Origin: Amoebophilaceae bacterium
GTDB lineage: Bacteria > Bacteroidota > Bacteroidia > Cytophagales > Amoebophilaceae
NCBI GenBank assembly: GCA_025455725.1
Contig: JALOLY010000001.1
Coordinates: 1-60,136, forward strand
Reading direction: 5' to 3'
DNA length: 60,136 nt
The notes under the pieces are model-generated. The model ran no database searches and was not told the DNA's origin. It worked only from the letters and a program-made list of their open reading frames with translations. Below are positions 25,620 through 34,913 of the stretch, in pieces. Every line of letters begins with the position of its first letter. Positions within the stretch are counted from its first letter, which is position 1. Both the position numbers and the translations under genes were made by a program.

Positions 25620-26966
25620 TTACTGGGTACCTGCAGGTTTCTCTTGAGGATAGTTGCCCACCTTTTTCTCCAGTTTTTCGAAATGCAGCACCCCAAGTAT
25701 ATACCCCAACGCCACGGGGAACATAACTATAGATATGCCCCAATGGCCAAAATACTTCACTAGATAAACGAGTCCGAAGGGAATAACAACAGACATTGCA
25801 GTGCGCGACAGCGCATATATCAGTCCAGCATAGGTAAAACGCTTAAAAACGGGAAAGTGTCTGAAAAATATTGGCATGGCTGACGTGCAGTTGATCACAA
25901 ACAGCATGACGAATACTTGTATAAGCAATAATCCAAAGGGTGTCTGCAGGTTTGTCAGCAAGTACGGCAAAATCAGTACAAAGGGCAAAAACAATATTCC
26001 TTTGAATCTCAGAATTTTCAGCGGATAGATGCTGTAGCTAAGGTAGGTCAGCACGAGATACCCTACTAGGTTGGCAATAGAAGCAATGAAGTTTTGGCCA
26101 ATTATCTGCTCAGGAGTAAAACCAAAAGTTTGTTTTAAAATATTGCCACAATGAATGTATGTGAAATAGAAGCAGGCTGGCCAACCACACTCCATCAAGA
26201 AATACGCCAAGAGTGTTGCCGTACTGGATCTCTCGTGATAGGCAGGGATGTGGTCTAATTCTTCTGCCAGTTTTCTACCGTCTTCAACATCTTCTTTGAT
26301 TTTCCGTCTGGCATCAACAAATTCTGACGTTTCTCTAAGCTTGGTCCTGGCTACAGAACCAATGACAGCAACTACGGTACCTGTCCAAAAAGCAATGCGC
26401 CAATTGAAGCCCATTGAAGTAGTCAGGTAAGCCACACCCAGGGCGAAGTTGGCCCCTAAAATGGAAAAGACTGAAATTAACGTTACCATTGGATACTGTA
26501 TAGGCGGTTTAGTAGTCTCAGTCATGTAAAGCTCTGCACCCACAATCTCGCCCATAGAGGACATACCTTGTGCAATTCTACATAGTGTCACTATCCAAGA
26601 AGCTGTGACACCTATTTGTGCGTAGGTGGGTAGGTTGGCCATGATCAAGCATGAGATAGCCATAATAAATGTTGTGAGGATAATAGTTGCCTTGCGGCCC
26701 ACCGTGTCTCCTATATAACCAAATACGAGTGCGCCAACGGGCCGCAACAAGTAGGTAGAGCAAAAAGCAAATGCACTACGTAGTGCAGTGGTATGAGGAT
26801 CTATAGTTTTAGAAAAAAATAGCTCATTGAGTAACACTGCCATGTGTACATAAAGCATGAGGTCAAAGTATTCCAAAAACGTCCCCATAGAGAGAAGGCC
26901 CATCGCCTCTTTTTGCTCTCTTTTGAGTGAGGTAAACATTCCGTGTTTTGTATTTGCTGGATGCAT
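25620..26966 (-). CDS. MFS transporter, ProP-like (metabolite:H+ symporter family)
   Basis: A 448-residue permease with 12 predicted helices. The start (GTFLEYFDLMLYVHMAVLLN) and the loop 2-3 motif GYIGDTVGRKATI are typical of the metabolite:H+ symporter branch of the major facilitator superfamily, which includes ProP, KgtP and citrate carriers. The acidic/basic central loop (about 225-260) separates the two halves. Substrate is unknown; related paralogs are multiplied in intracellular Bacteroidota and are thought to import host metabolites or osmolytes (inference). A truncated relic of a second copy lies just upstream at 27.2-27.8 kb, so this gene was part of a tandem pair. Confidence 0.88.
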   Translation of the reverse strand: MHPANTKHGMFTSLKREQKEAMGLLSMGTFLEYFDLMLYVHMAVLLNELFFSKTIDPHTTALRSAFAFCSTYLLRPVGALVFGYIGDTVGRKATIILTTFIMAISCLIMANLPTYAQIGVTASWIVTLCRIAQGMSSMGEIVGAELYMTETTKPPIQYPMVTLISVFSILGANFALGVAYLTTSMGFNWRIAFWTGTVVAVIGSVARTKLRETSEFVDARRKIKEDVEDGRKLAEELDHIPAYHERSSTATLLAYFLMECGWPACFYFTYIHCGNILKQTFGFTPEQIIGQNFIASIANLVGYLVLTYLSYSIYPLKILRFKGILFLPFVLILPYLLTNLQTPFGLLLIQVFVMLFVINCTSAMPIFFRHFPVFKRFTYAGLIYALSRTAMSVVIPFGLVYLVKYFGHWGISIVMFPVALGYILGVLHFEKLEKKVGNYPQEKPAGTQ

Positions 26967-27179
26967 GGTCTCTAGGTGTATGTACGCTTATTACCTTACT
27001 AAAATTTACGCCACACTCCCAATTTTAATTACAAAATAGTTTAATGCAAATATAAAGGCGCAAAAATTGTTAATACAAGATGAATAAACACCAGTATCTC
27101 TACTTTTCCCTACACTCCGTTTTCAGTGTGCTATGCCGCATAGGTAAATTCCGTGTTGCTCACGGGTAGTGTTCTTGCT

Positions 27180-27772
27180 AGTGCGTTAACAATGACGATG
27201 CTTGTATGCATCCAAAGTTCAATACGCCAGTTAAAGCCTTGTGTTGTTATCAGCGAGGTAACGCCCATCACCACTGCAGGAGCCAATGTGACCTAAGCAG
27301 CCATAGCGGCTAATCGAGCGTAATGTATAGGAGGTCCAGTCACTTTTGTGATGCAGCGTTAGATTTCCACTATTTCGCCCACAGAAGACATTTCTTGCGC
27401 GATGTGGCACGGGGTATTATCCCTAAGAGGAGACAAGTAAGCTGGCTATGGTATGAGGTACGGCATGGAATCTATCAGTGCTGTTACAGCCACGATGGCT
27501 TTGCGACCTATGGCGCATCACGATATAGGTGAATAAAAACGTATTGGAGAGTAGTAAGATGCACGAAGTGAAAAAAGCAGGTGTGGGACGTAATTTTTCT
27601 TTATTTGGATCGATGTCTGGCGAAAAGGCTCACTGAGCAGTGCGGCCACGCGCGTACATAGAGCATGAGGTTTAAAGTATCCCCAGAATACGCTTATGGA
27701 TGGAGAGAAGGCTTACCGCCTCTTTCTACTTTTTGAGCAGGGTGTCTTGTATTTTTTGTCTCTCCGGGTGCC
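27180..27772 (-). pseudogene. Truncated relic of a second ProP-like MFS transporter
   Basis: The minus strand aligns by eye with the first half of the intact MFS gene at 25620-26966. The block around 27590-27690 (GAGCATGAGG...AAGTAT, CTCACTGAG) matches 26820-26880, and the block around 27190-27260 (TACGCCAGTTAAAGCC) matches 26395-26420. The matches cover roughly residues 1-215 of the transporter. Stops and shifts break every frame and the C-terminal half is missing. The relic lies about 200 nt upstream of the intact gene in the same orientation, consistent with a tandem duplication followed by decay of one copy. Confidence 0.72.
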
Positions 27773-28445
27773 TACTGTTTTGTTAAGATATCCTCTACGC
27801 TTCCAATCTCAGCTTCCAATCTCACCAAGAAACCACACCTTGCAAACGCTAAAGCACAAAAAACTTGAACAATTAGGGGACCATTACAACATAATTTTTG
27901 AGTGTCTTGTGCCCTCTGTTTGAGTGCGGTTATTCTTTCCCCTCTTGTTTCCGATGGGGGGGGCTCCTGCGAGCAGCCTATGTCCGCTTATAGTGTGCAT
28001 TTCCCTTCTTTTATGACGCAATAGACGATGAAAACCCAGAATAGGTGGGGATACATTGTAGGCTGTGATAAAAATCAAAGACTACTCACGTTCTCGTGCC
28101 ACCTTTTTTTATTTGTCTACGTCTGATAGCAGATAAAAATGCTTTTTGCAATATCTGTTATCCTGCATTCCTGATGTTGTGGCTTAGTCCCTTGATTCCG
28201 AAAAAAATCAAATAAGTGAATGATGTACCCAAGTCCTTCTGTAGGCTCTTGGCATTGATACCGACCTGACTGTTGCTTTATCTGACTTGTGCGGTTATCT
28301 CCTCTATGGGACTTGCTCGGGCCCCTAATGGAGCCAGCCTATCAAGATGAACAGAAGACATCCTGCCAGTTTGAAAGCACGTGTACAGACTAGTAAGTCG
28401 AGTTAGGATGATTGCATACTAGTCAAGCACTAGTCATTTGTATAG
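27773..28445. other. Gene-poor interval downstream of clpB
   Basis: About 670 nt with only short frames and no recognised family. Together with the MFS relic it makes a 1.4-kb stretch of decaying sequence between two intact minus-strand genes. Confidence 0.4.
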
Positions 28446-28465
28446 GCCCCTGTGTTGGCAGGGGC
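28446..28465 (-). terminator. Hairpin 15 nt after the clpB stop
   Basis: A 7-bp GC-rich stem pairs GCCCCTG (28446-28452) with CAGGGGC (28459-28465) around a 6-nt loop, just beyond the clpB stop on the minus strand. No T-run follows, so termination is plausible but not certain. Confidence 0.4.
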
Positions 28466-28480
28466 TGCCGTCAGGCCCAC

Positions 28481-31081
28481 CTATTTCACATTGCCGAACA
28501 TCACTTGATTTTGGTCTGTAAGCGTTACTTGAATAGGTATTTCTTTGTGGACATCGCCTGTGAGGAGTGCCCTGGAAAGTGTGTTAAGGATCACACGTTG
28601 TATAAGCCGTTTTAATGGTCTGGCACCAAACTGTGGGTTGTACCCTTCTTGACTCAGGTACGCAATCACTGGTGCATCGATGATAAGCATGATACCGCTG
28701 TGTTTCAGGCGCTGCTGTAGCTGTTGTAGCTGTATATTGACTATTTGTTTGACCACCGCTTTAGAGAGTGGTTTAAACATGATGATTTCGTCAACGCGAT
28801 TTAAGAACTCAGGACGCATGACTTTGCTAAGTAGTTCAAACACTTGACTTTTAGTTTGCTCGAGTGTAGTCTGCGCGTTTTTCTCATCCAATCCTGCCAG
28901 ATTTTCTTGGATCAACTGTGCCCCTAGATTGGTTGTCATAATAATGATAGTGTTTTTAAAATTGGCTACTCTCCCTTTGTTATCTGTGAGTCTACCATCA
29001 TCTAGTACCTGCAATAAAATATTGAATACATCAGGGTGTGCCTTTTCTATTTCATCGAGTAGTACAACAGCGTACGGACTTCGTCTGACAGCTTCTGTCA
29101 GTTGCCCGCCTTCATCATAGCCCACATACCCTGGGGGGGCACCGATGAGTCTACTGACGGCGTGTCTTTCTTGGTATTCTGACATATCAATGCGTACCAT
29201 AGCATTCTCGTCGTTGAACAAAAAATCAGCGAGCGCTTTACCCAATGCCGTTTTACCCACTCCCGTGGTGCCCAGAAAGATGAAAGAGCCAATCGGTCGC
29301 TTGGGGTCTTGTAGGCCTGCCCTACTTCTGCGTACGGCATGGGCAATGGCATTGATGGCCTCTTCCTGGCCCGCTACGTTTTTGCCTAACTCTTCCTCTA
29401 AGTGAAGCAGCTTCTCCTTTTCACCTTGAAGCATTCTGGAAACGGGGATACCGGTCCACTTGGCTACTACTTCTGCAATGTCTTCTTGATCGATCTCTTC
29501 TTTAAGTATGGATCCCCCATCTTTATTGCCATAACCTTGTTGTTGTAGCGTCGCTAGTTCTTTTTCTATTGCCGTAATTTTTCCATATCTAATCTCAGCC
29601 ACTTTGCCATAATCAAAGTCACGTTCTGCTTGTTCTGCCTCCAGTCTAAGCTGCTCAAGCTGTTCTTTCTTCTGCCGAATATTTTGGATAAAGAACTTCT
29701 CTTGCTTCCATTGAGCGTTGAGGGTATTTCGTCTTTCACTGAGTTCGGCAATGCTCTTAGAGAGTGTTTCTTCTTTCTGCGTGTCCTCTTCCCTGCGGAT
29801 GGCCTCGCGCTCAATTTCTAGTTGCATGATCCTCCGTTGCAGTTCGTCCAGTGCTTCTGGCATAGAGTCGATTTCTATACGGAGTTTGGCAGCTGCTTCA
29901 TCCACCAGGTCAATGGCTTTGTCCGGTAAACAGCGGTCTGGTAAATAGCGGTGTGAGAGTTGTACGGCCGCGATGATGGCATCGTCTTTGACCCTAACGC
30001 CATGGTGTAGTTCGTATTTGTCTTTGATACCCCGCAAGATCGAGATAGCATCCTCGGGCGTGGGCTCGTCAACCATCACGCTTTGAAATCTCCTTTCTAG
30101 GGCCTTGTCTTTCTCAATATACTTTTGATACTCCTTGAGTGTAGTGGCCCCAATGGCATGCAGTTCTCCACGTGCTAGAGCAGGCTTCAGCAGGTTGGCT
30201 GCATCCATTGCTCCTTCTCCACTAGCCCCCGCACCAATCAGCGTATGGATTTCATCGATAAAAAGGATAATTTCTCCGGCCGAGTTGGTTACTTCTTTGA
30301 TCACCGATTTAAGGCGTTCTTCAAACTCGCCCTTGTACTTGGCTCCTGCCACCAAGAGCCCCATATCGAGTGCGATAATGGTTTTAGTCTTAATACTTTC
30401 CGGTACGTCGCCATCAATAATCCTTTGGGCTAGCCCCTCTACTATGGCTGTCTTACCTACCCCAGGTTCTCCGAGTAGTAGTGGGTTGTTTTTAGTTCTC
30501 CTAGAAAGAATCTGTAGTATGCGTCTGATTTCCTCATCTCTGCCAACGACAGGATCTATTTTCCCCGCTTTAGCTAAAGAGTTTAGGTTGTTAGAATATC
30601 GTTCTAAAGACCTATACTTGGTTTCTGCGTTTTGATCGGTTGCCCTGTTCGTTCCCCGAAGTTCTTGAATGGCTTTGGTGAGTGCTCGTTCTTCAAAGCC
30701 TACTTCTTTCATAAGGCTACCTACTTTTTCATTGCCTGCTGCTAGTCCCAGGAGCAGGTGCTCTATGGTAATAAATTCATCCTTGAAGTGCTTCAGGTAA
30801 GTTTCGGCCTTTCTTAAGACAGTATTACTATCGCTTGTCAGGTAGGGTTGTTGTCCAGAAGCCTTGGGATAGCTATCAACAATGTCACCGAGTTTGTGCA
30901 TGAGCAATGCCCGATTGATGTTGAGTGCTTTTAACAAGAAGTCAATGCTGTGCTCCTCTGTTTGTAGTATTGCTTGAAGTAGATGACCTGGTTCTATGGA
31001 AAGTTGTTGGTGGTCTTCAGCAATTCTCAAAGCGTTTTGAATGGCTTCTTGCGTTTTGATGGTATAATGATTGTTGTTCAT
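28481..31081 (-). CDS. clpB: ATP-dependent chaperone ClpB
   Basis: An 866-residue hexameric disaggregase that works with DnaK to rescue aggregated proteins. It has the Clp N-terminal repeat domain (1-145), AAA+ domain 1 with Walker A GEPGVGKTA near 205 and Walker B IILFIDEIH near 275, the coiled-coil middle domain (about 400-540) with long Glu/Lys/Gln-rich helices, and AAA+ domain 2 with Walker A GTTGVGKTA near 605 and Walker B VVLLDEIEKAH near 675. The middle domain distinguishes it from ClpA and ClpC. Length is standard. No CIRCE-like or other heat-shock operator was recognised upstream. Confidence 0.97.
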   Translation of the reverse strand: MNNNHYTIKTQEAIQNALRIAEDHQQLSIEPGHLLQAILQTEEHSIDFLLKALNINRALLMHKLGDIVDSYPKASGQQPYLTSDSNTVLRKAETYLKHFKDEFITIEHLLLGLAAGNEKVGSLMKEVGFEERALTKAIQELRGTNRATDQNAETKYRSLERYSNNLNSLAKAGKIDPVVGRDEEIRRILQILSRRTKNNPLLLGEPGVGKTAIVEGLAQRIIDGDVPESIKTKTIIALDMGLLVAGAKYKGEFEERLKSVIKEVTNSAGEIILFIDEIHTLIGAGASGEGAMDAANLLKPALARGELHAIGATTLKEYQKYIEKDKALERRFQSVMVDEPTPEDAISILRGIKDKYELHHGVRVKDDAIIAAVQLSHRYLPDRCLPDKAIDLVDEAAAKLRIEIDSMPEALDELQRRIMQLEIEREAIRREEDTQKEETLSKSIAELSERRNTLNAQWKQEKFFIQNIRQKKEQLEQLRLEAEQAERDFDYGKVAEIRYGKITAIEKELATLQQQGYGNKDGGSILKEEIDQEDIAEVVAKWTGIPVSRMLQGEKEKLLHLEEELGKNVAGQEEAINAIAHAVRRSRAGLQDPKRPIGSFIFLGTTGVGKTALGKALADFLFNDENAMVRIDMSEYQERHAVSRLIGAPPGYVGYDEGGQLTEAVRRSPYAVVLLDEIEKAHPDVFNILLQVLDDGRLTDNKGRVANFKNTIIIMTTNLGAQLIQENLAGLDEKNAQTTLEQTKSQVFELLSKVMRPEFLNRVDEIIMFKPLSKAVVKQIVNIQLQQLQQRLKHSGIMLIIDAPVIAYLSQEGYNPQFGARPLKRLIQRVILNTLSRALLTGDVHKEIPIQVTLTDQNQVMFGNVK

Positions 31082-31367
31082 AGCAGCAGCTTTTGGGTTA
31101 TTGGCTCCTCAATAAGTCATTGCATTCGTGATGGCAAAAGTTGTGCCACGCATGTGTAGCAAAGGAGTGATTTACCGCAATGGTAATTTTTAGAAGATAA
31201 GCGAGCCGCACGCTTGGCGATTCTTTTGCGTTTGTCTGTGGCCTCTTGCTCTCAGAAGCACTTGTCTCTCATCTCTAAGCTCATATGAAAGGCTCTTGCA
31301 AGCGACTCATCCGGTAGTGCTACTACGCTGCGTAGGTTGTTGCGCATAACCACTACATGACGCATCG

Positions 31368-32126
31368 TCAAATGGTTCTTTGTAAGAATTGATCGAGTAG
31401 GGCATTGAATTTTTGAGGATGCTCCATCATGGGTGCATGACAGCACTTGTCTATAAAGCGTAGTGTGGCATGGGGCAGCAAGGCGTTAAATTCGTGGCCC
31501 ACCAGGGGGGGGGTAATAGTATCGTTGAGCCCCCAGACCAGGAGTGTCATCGGTTGTATATTTGGAAGTTCATGGGCCATGTTGTTGCGTTGGGCAGATT
31601 TGGCAATGGAGACCACACGCATTGCTTTGGGGATGTTGCTGGTAACGTTAAATACTTCATCTATGTACGCTTTGGTGACCGTTTTGGGATCGAAAAAGGT
31701 GTAAGCAACTCGATCTGCTATGTACGCATAGTCGCCTCTTTTGGGAAAAGACCCACCCAAGGTATTTTCGAACAGGCCTGAACTTCCTGTAAGCACTAAT
31801 TTTTGGACTTGATTTGGGTGGTGGAGGGTATACATGAGGGCTAGGTGCCCCCCTAGTGAGTTCCCGATGAGGATAAATCGTTCAAGCTTCTGTTGTTGAA
31901 TAAAGGCCGTGACAAATGCTAAGAGACCCTCTAGGTTGGCCTGCCTGATGGGCATCTCGTAGATGGGAAGCATGGGGATGACTACTCGGTACTTCTGAGA
32001 GAATTGTGCCAAGACATGTTCCCAGTTACTCAATGCACCAAAGAGACCATGAAGTAACAAAAGTACTTCTCCGGCGCCTTCTTCGATGTATTTAAATCCT
32101 TGTGCTTCCTTGATAGTAGGGTCCAT
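31368..32126 (-). CDS. Alpha/beta-hydrolase
   Basis: A 252-residue alpha/beta-hydrolase fold enzyme. The oxyanion-hole region LLLLHGLFGALSNW is near residue 23, the nucleophile elbow GNSLGG (Ser) near 99, the acid Asp in LVWGLNDTITPP near 203, and the catalytic His in KCCHAPMMEHP near 231. The triad is therefore complete. Members act on esters, haloalkanes or C-C bonds (meta-cleavage); substrate cannot be decided. No signal peptide, so cytoplasmic. It is a single gene between clpB and cvpA, all minus strand. Confidence 0.88.
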   Translation of the reverse strand: MDPTIKEAQGFKYIEEGAGEVLLLLHGLFGALSNWEHVLAQFSQKYRVVIPMLPIYEMPIRQANLEGLLAFVTAFIQQQKLERFILIGNSLGGHLALMYTLHHPNQVQKLVLTGSSGLFENTLGGSFPKRGDYAYIADRVAYTFFDPKTVTKAYIDEVFNVTSNIPKAMRVVSIAKSAQRNNMAHELPNIQPMTLLVWGLNDTITPPLVGHEFNALLPHATLRFIDKCCHAPMMEHPQKFNALLDQFLQRTI

Positions 32127-32286
32127 TACGGGTGTCTTTATCGATTTTTAGGGTGTTGCGTTTGGTAGTCTTTGCAAAGAAGATGAATCTACAGGACATC
32201 TAGAGATGATAGAGGATACACGAGGCATGGTACTTCAAGACGAGAAAATAATGGGCAGCTTTGAAGGCGTAGTTTGGGTTTTGCAA

Positions 32287-32811
32287 TTAATGGTGCTGGA
32301 TTGTGTCTGTCGCCGTGAGCCATCCTTGTATCCATGGTATCCATGAAGTCCCCCAGGCTAAGAGCCGAGGGCATAGCAGCTCAACGATGGGGAAAAAAAA
32401 TGTACCCTCCGTGTATACTTCGGGTATGTGCAGTTGGACCAAGTGCCCTAGCCACAGGAGGGTGCTACTGCATATGCCCCATTTGAGGATACCTACCACA
32501 CCACCTAATAGTTTATCAAGGCTACCTAGCAAGGTCGGTTTGATGAGGGTTTTAAGAAGATTTCCTGTCCACATAATTGTCATAAAGATGACGGTAAAAA
32601 GAAGTACAAATGTTACATAAGGAAGTAATTCATCTTGATCTTGGTACCATTTTGCGCAAAATAAAACTGCTGCGTTCAATAACCTAGTGCTACCTAGCAC
32701 GGCCAGTACTAAGGCGCTGACAGAAAAAACCTCCGCAATCAATCCTTTTCTGAATCCACTATAGCCTCCCCATAAAAGAAGAAGCAGTAAAAGCGTATCA
32801 ACTAGTTTCAA
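32287..32811 (-). CDS. CvpA family membrane protein
   Basis: A 174-residue protein with four hydrophobic helices. The N-terminal LVDTLLLLLLLWGGYSGFRKGLI matches the start of the CvpA family (colicin V production protein homologs), and the Gly-rich loop LDKLLGGVVGILKWGI after helix 3 is also typical. The role of CvpA proteins is poorly defined; they affect cell envelope homeostasis. Length is normal. Downstream is the alpha/beta-hydrolase gene, 160 nt away. Confidence 0.85.
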   Translation of the reverse strand: MKLVDTLLLLLLLWGGYSGFRKGLIAEVFSVSALVLAVLGSTRLLNAAVLFCAKWYQDQDELLPYVTFVLLFTVIFMTIMWTGNLLKTLIKPTLLGSLDKLLGGVVGILKWGICSSTLLWLGHLVQLHIPEVYTEGTFFFPIVELLCPRLLAWGTSWIPWIQGWLTATDTIQHH

Positions 32812-32864
32812 AATAAATCCTGTGAGGGTTCTTGTGGTTTCTAGCAGCGTTTGGTCAAACTCTG

Positions 32865-33062
32865 AGACCTTTACGTGGCAAGCTTATGCATTAAGGTACG
32901 TTTCAGTGGCTCTATTCCATTGCCCATTGCTTAACGGATGTGTACTACCCCCTGAACTCTCCTTAATTGAAAGAGGGGTAAGCCGACATGACTGTAAAGA
33001 AGCTCCCCTCGTCAACTATGCAAATACCCACCTACGTGCTCTTATGCCCTGCAAGGGCTTTT
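32865..33062. repeat. Diverged interspersed repeat, copy A
   Basis: This stretch aligns in the same orientation with 41234-41427. Shared blocks include AGACCTTTAC, TTGCC.AT.GCTTA, TCTCCTTAA, GGGG.TAAGCC.ACAT, CAACT.T..AAAT and TATGCC.TGCAA. Both copies are in gaps between minus-strand genes and have no conserved frame. They look like two diverged copies of a small mobile element or the end of a decayed insertion sequence. Copy A ends in a short hairpin with T-run (33046-33063). Confidence 0.65.
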
Positions 33063-33063
33063 T
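33046..33063 (+). terminator. Short hairpin followed by five T
   Basis: GCCCT (33046-33050) pairs with AGGGC (33054-33058) around a 3-nt loop and is followed by TTTTT on the plus strand. It lies at the end of repeat copy A. No plus-strand gene precedes it, so it may be a remnant of the element. Confidence 0.3.
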
Positions 33064-33196
33064 CTGCCGAAGGTAAGCAACTTTACCTAAGCAAGGCAAG
33101 GGGCACCTTTGCAAGGTTTTAGAGCTTCAGATGACAGATTATACCAACTACAGGGTTGTCAGCATATTCACTCCATTCAACAAAATACCAAGGTTT

Positions 33197-33688
33197 CTAA
33201 GTTAAATCGGGAGGAAGAGACGTGGCAGAAATTCCTGTCTCTTTGACGGTAGCTGTGATGAAAAACGATTTGATGTGCTGGATACCCTCTATTGCACTGA
33301 GTCGATGCATGACCAAATGCTGATAGGCTGCCATGTCTGTCGTGATTGCTTTGGCTAAAAAATCGGCATCACCCACTACCTGATGGCATGCAACTATCTC
33401 TGGTATGTTTGTTATAGTTGCCTGGAAAGCTGCCACACTTGTTGCGGTCAAGCGTTGCAGTTTTACCTGCATGATCACGCATGTGTATAAAGCAAGTTTT
33501 TTAGGGTCTAGTTGGGCATGGTAACTCTTGATGATGCCTTGTTGTTCTAGTTTTCTGACCCGCTCTAGGGTTGAAGCTGGCGATAGGCCCACATACTGGG
33601 CGAGTTTCGCATTAGTTAGCTTAGCCTGCGCCTGTAAGTAATCGAGTATAGCCCGATCAATCTGATCGAGCTGCGGCAGCGTATTCAT
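33197..33688 (-). CDS. Lrp/AsnC-family transcriptional regulator
   Basis: A 163-residue DNA-binding protein. The N-terminal winged helix-turn-helix starts LDQIDRAILDYLQAQAKLT and has the recognition region GLSPASTLERVRKLEQQGII near residue 35. The C-terminal RAM (ligand-binding) domain follows, with VVGDADFLAKAITTDM near 103 as the typical Gly-Asp-x-Asp motif. Lrp/AsnC proteins form octamers and regulate amino-acid metabolism in response to an amino acid. I chose the ATG at 33688; an upstream ATG at 33742 adds 18 residues without family support. It follows prfB by 71 nt, on the same strand. Few regulators are seen in this window, so retention is noteworthy. Confidence 0.93.
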   Translation of the reverse strand: MNTLPQLDQIDRAILDYLQAQAKLTNAKLAQYVGLSPASTLERVRKLEQQGIIKSYHAQLDPKKLALYTCVIMQVKLQRLTATSVAAFQATITNIPEIVACHQVVGDADFLAKAITTDMAAYQHLVMHRLSAIEGIQHIKSFFITATVKETGISATSLPPDLT

Positions 33689-33759
33689 GGTTTGTAAGAG
33701 TATCAGTAATCCTGCATCATGGTCAAATTCTTGGGGTTGCAATGATGCCGCAGCTGTTG

Positions 33760-34840
33760 TTATGAGGCGCGCATCAAATAGGCTTTTATGAAATCTCCAA
33801 TATCCCCGTCCAGTACACGTTGTACGTCTTTGCTCTCGACGCCTGTGCGGGTATCTTTTACGAGCTTATAGGGGTGTAGCACGTAGTTTCTGATTTGGGA
33901 GCCAAAGTCGATTTTTTGCTTAGAGCTTTCCACTTTTGCTTTTTCAGCGTTTCTCTTCTCAAGTTCCAGTTGATACAGCCTGGACTTGAGCATGTGCATG
34001 GCTTTGTCTTTATTCTGAAGCTGTGATCTCTCTTGCTGGCATTCTACAACGACGCCTGAGGGTGTGTGTTTGAGCCTAACAGCTGTTTCTACCTTGTTAA
34101 CATTTTGTCCTCCTGCGCCTCCTGAACGAAAAGTTTCCCACGTAATATCTGCAGGGTTGATTTCTATCTGAATACTGTCGTCCACAACTGGATAAGCATA
34201 TACCGAAGCAAAGGAGGTATGCCTCCTTCCTCCAGCGTCAAACGGTGAAATACGTACTAGTCGGTGAATACCGATTTCTGCTTTTAGATATCCATACGCG
34301 AATGCACCACTCAACTCTAGCGCAGCCGACTTGATTCCAGCAGCATCCCCTCTTTGGCAGTTGAGCTGCTTGATTTTATAACCCTGCTTTTCTCCCCACA
34401 TGATGTACATACGCATAAGCATCTCAGCCCAGTCTTGGCTTTCTGTGCCTCCTGCACCTGGATTGATTTCCAAGATTGCATCTAGCTGGTCTTCTTCATT
34501 GCGAAGCATCTTTTTAAACTCTAGCGCTTCTAGTTTATGCATGAGGGCCTGGTAGGTTGCTTCTACCTCTTCAGTAGTTGCTTCACCGGTTTCATGAAAT
34601 TGATACAACACTCCCAGGTCGTCTAAAAGCACTTGCACGCTCCCGAAGCTGTCCACCCACGTCTTATTGGTTTTGACTGTCTTCAGTACCTGGGAAGCCT
34701 CTCGGGTATTGTCCCAGAAATTGGGGGCCATTTGTGCTTCTTGACCCTCCTGGAGCGCCTGCAGCTTGCTTTCGTAGTCAAAGATATTCTCTCAAGGCAG
34801 TGACTCTTTCTTGGGCTTCTTTGTATGCTTCTTGCTTCAT
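33760..34840 (-). CDS. prfB: Peptide chain release factor 2, with programmed +1 frameshift
   Basis: RF2 recognises UAA and UGA and triggers peptide release. The ORF begins at the ATG at 34838-34840, reads 20 codons (MKQEAYKEAQERVTALREYL) and meets TGA at 34778-34780 in the context CTT TGA C. A +1 slip gives GAC (34777-34779) and opens the rest of the protein (DYESKLQALQEG onward) to 33760. This is the classical autoregulatory frameshift of prfB, so the entry spans both parts, about 359 residues. The anticodon-mimic SPF (RISPFDAGGRRH) and the catalytic GGQ (SGGAGGQNVNK) are both present. Read from the later ATG at 34731, the protein would lack the N-terminal helix. Confidence 0.95.
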
Positions 34841-34913
34841 AGTTATGTCAATAGGTAGTCGTCTTAGTTACTCGACGGTATAGTATGTGCGCGTGAATAT
34901 TGTGTGAGATATC

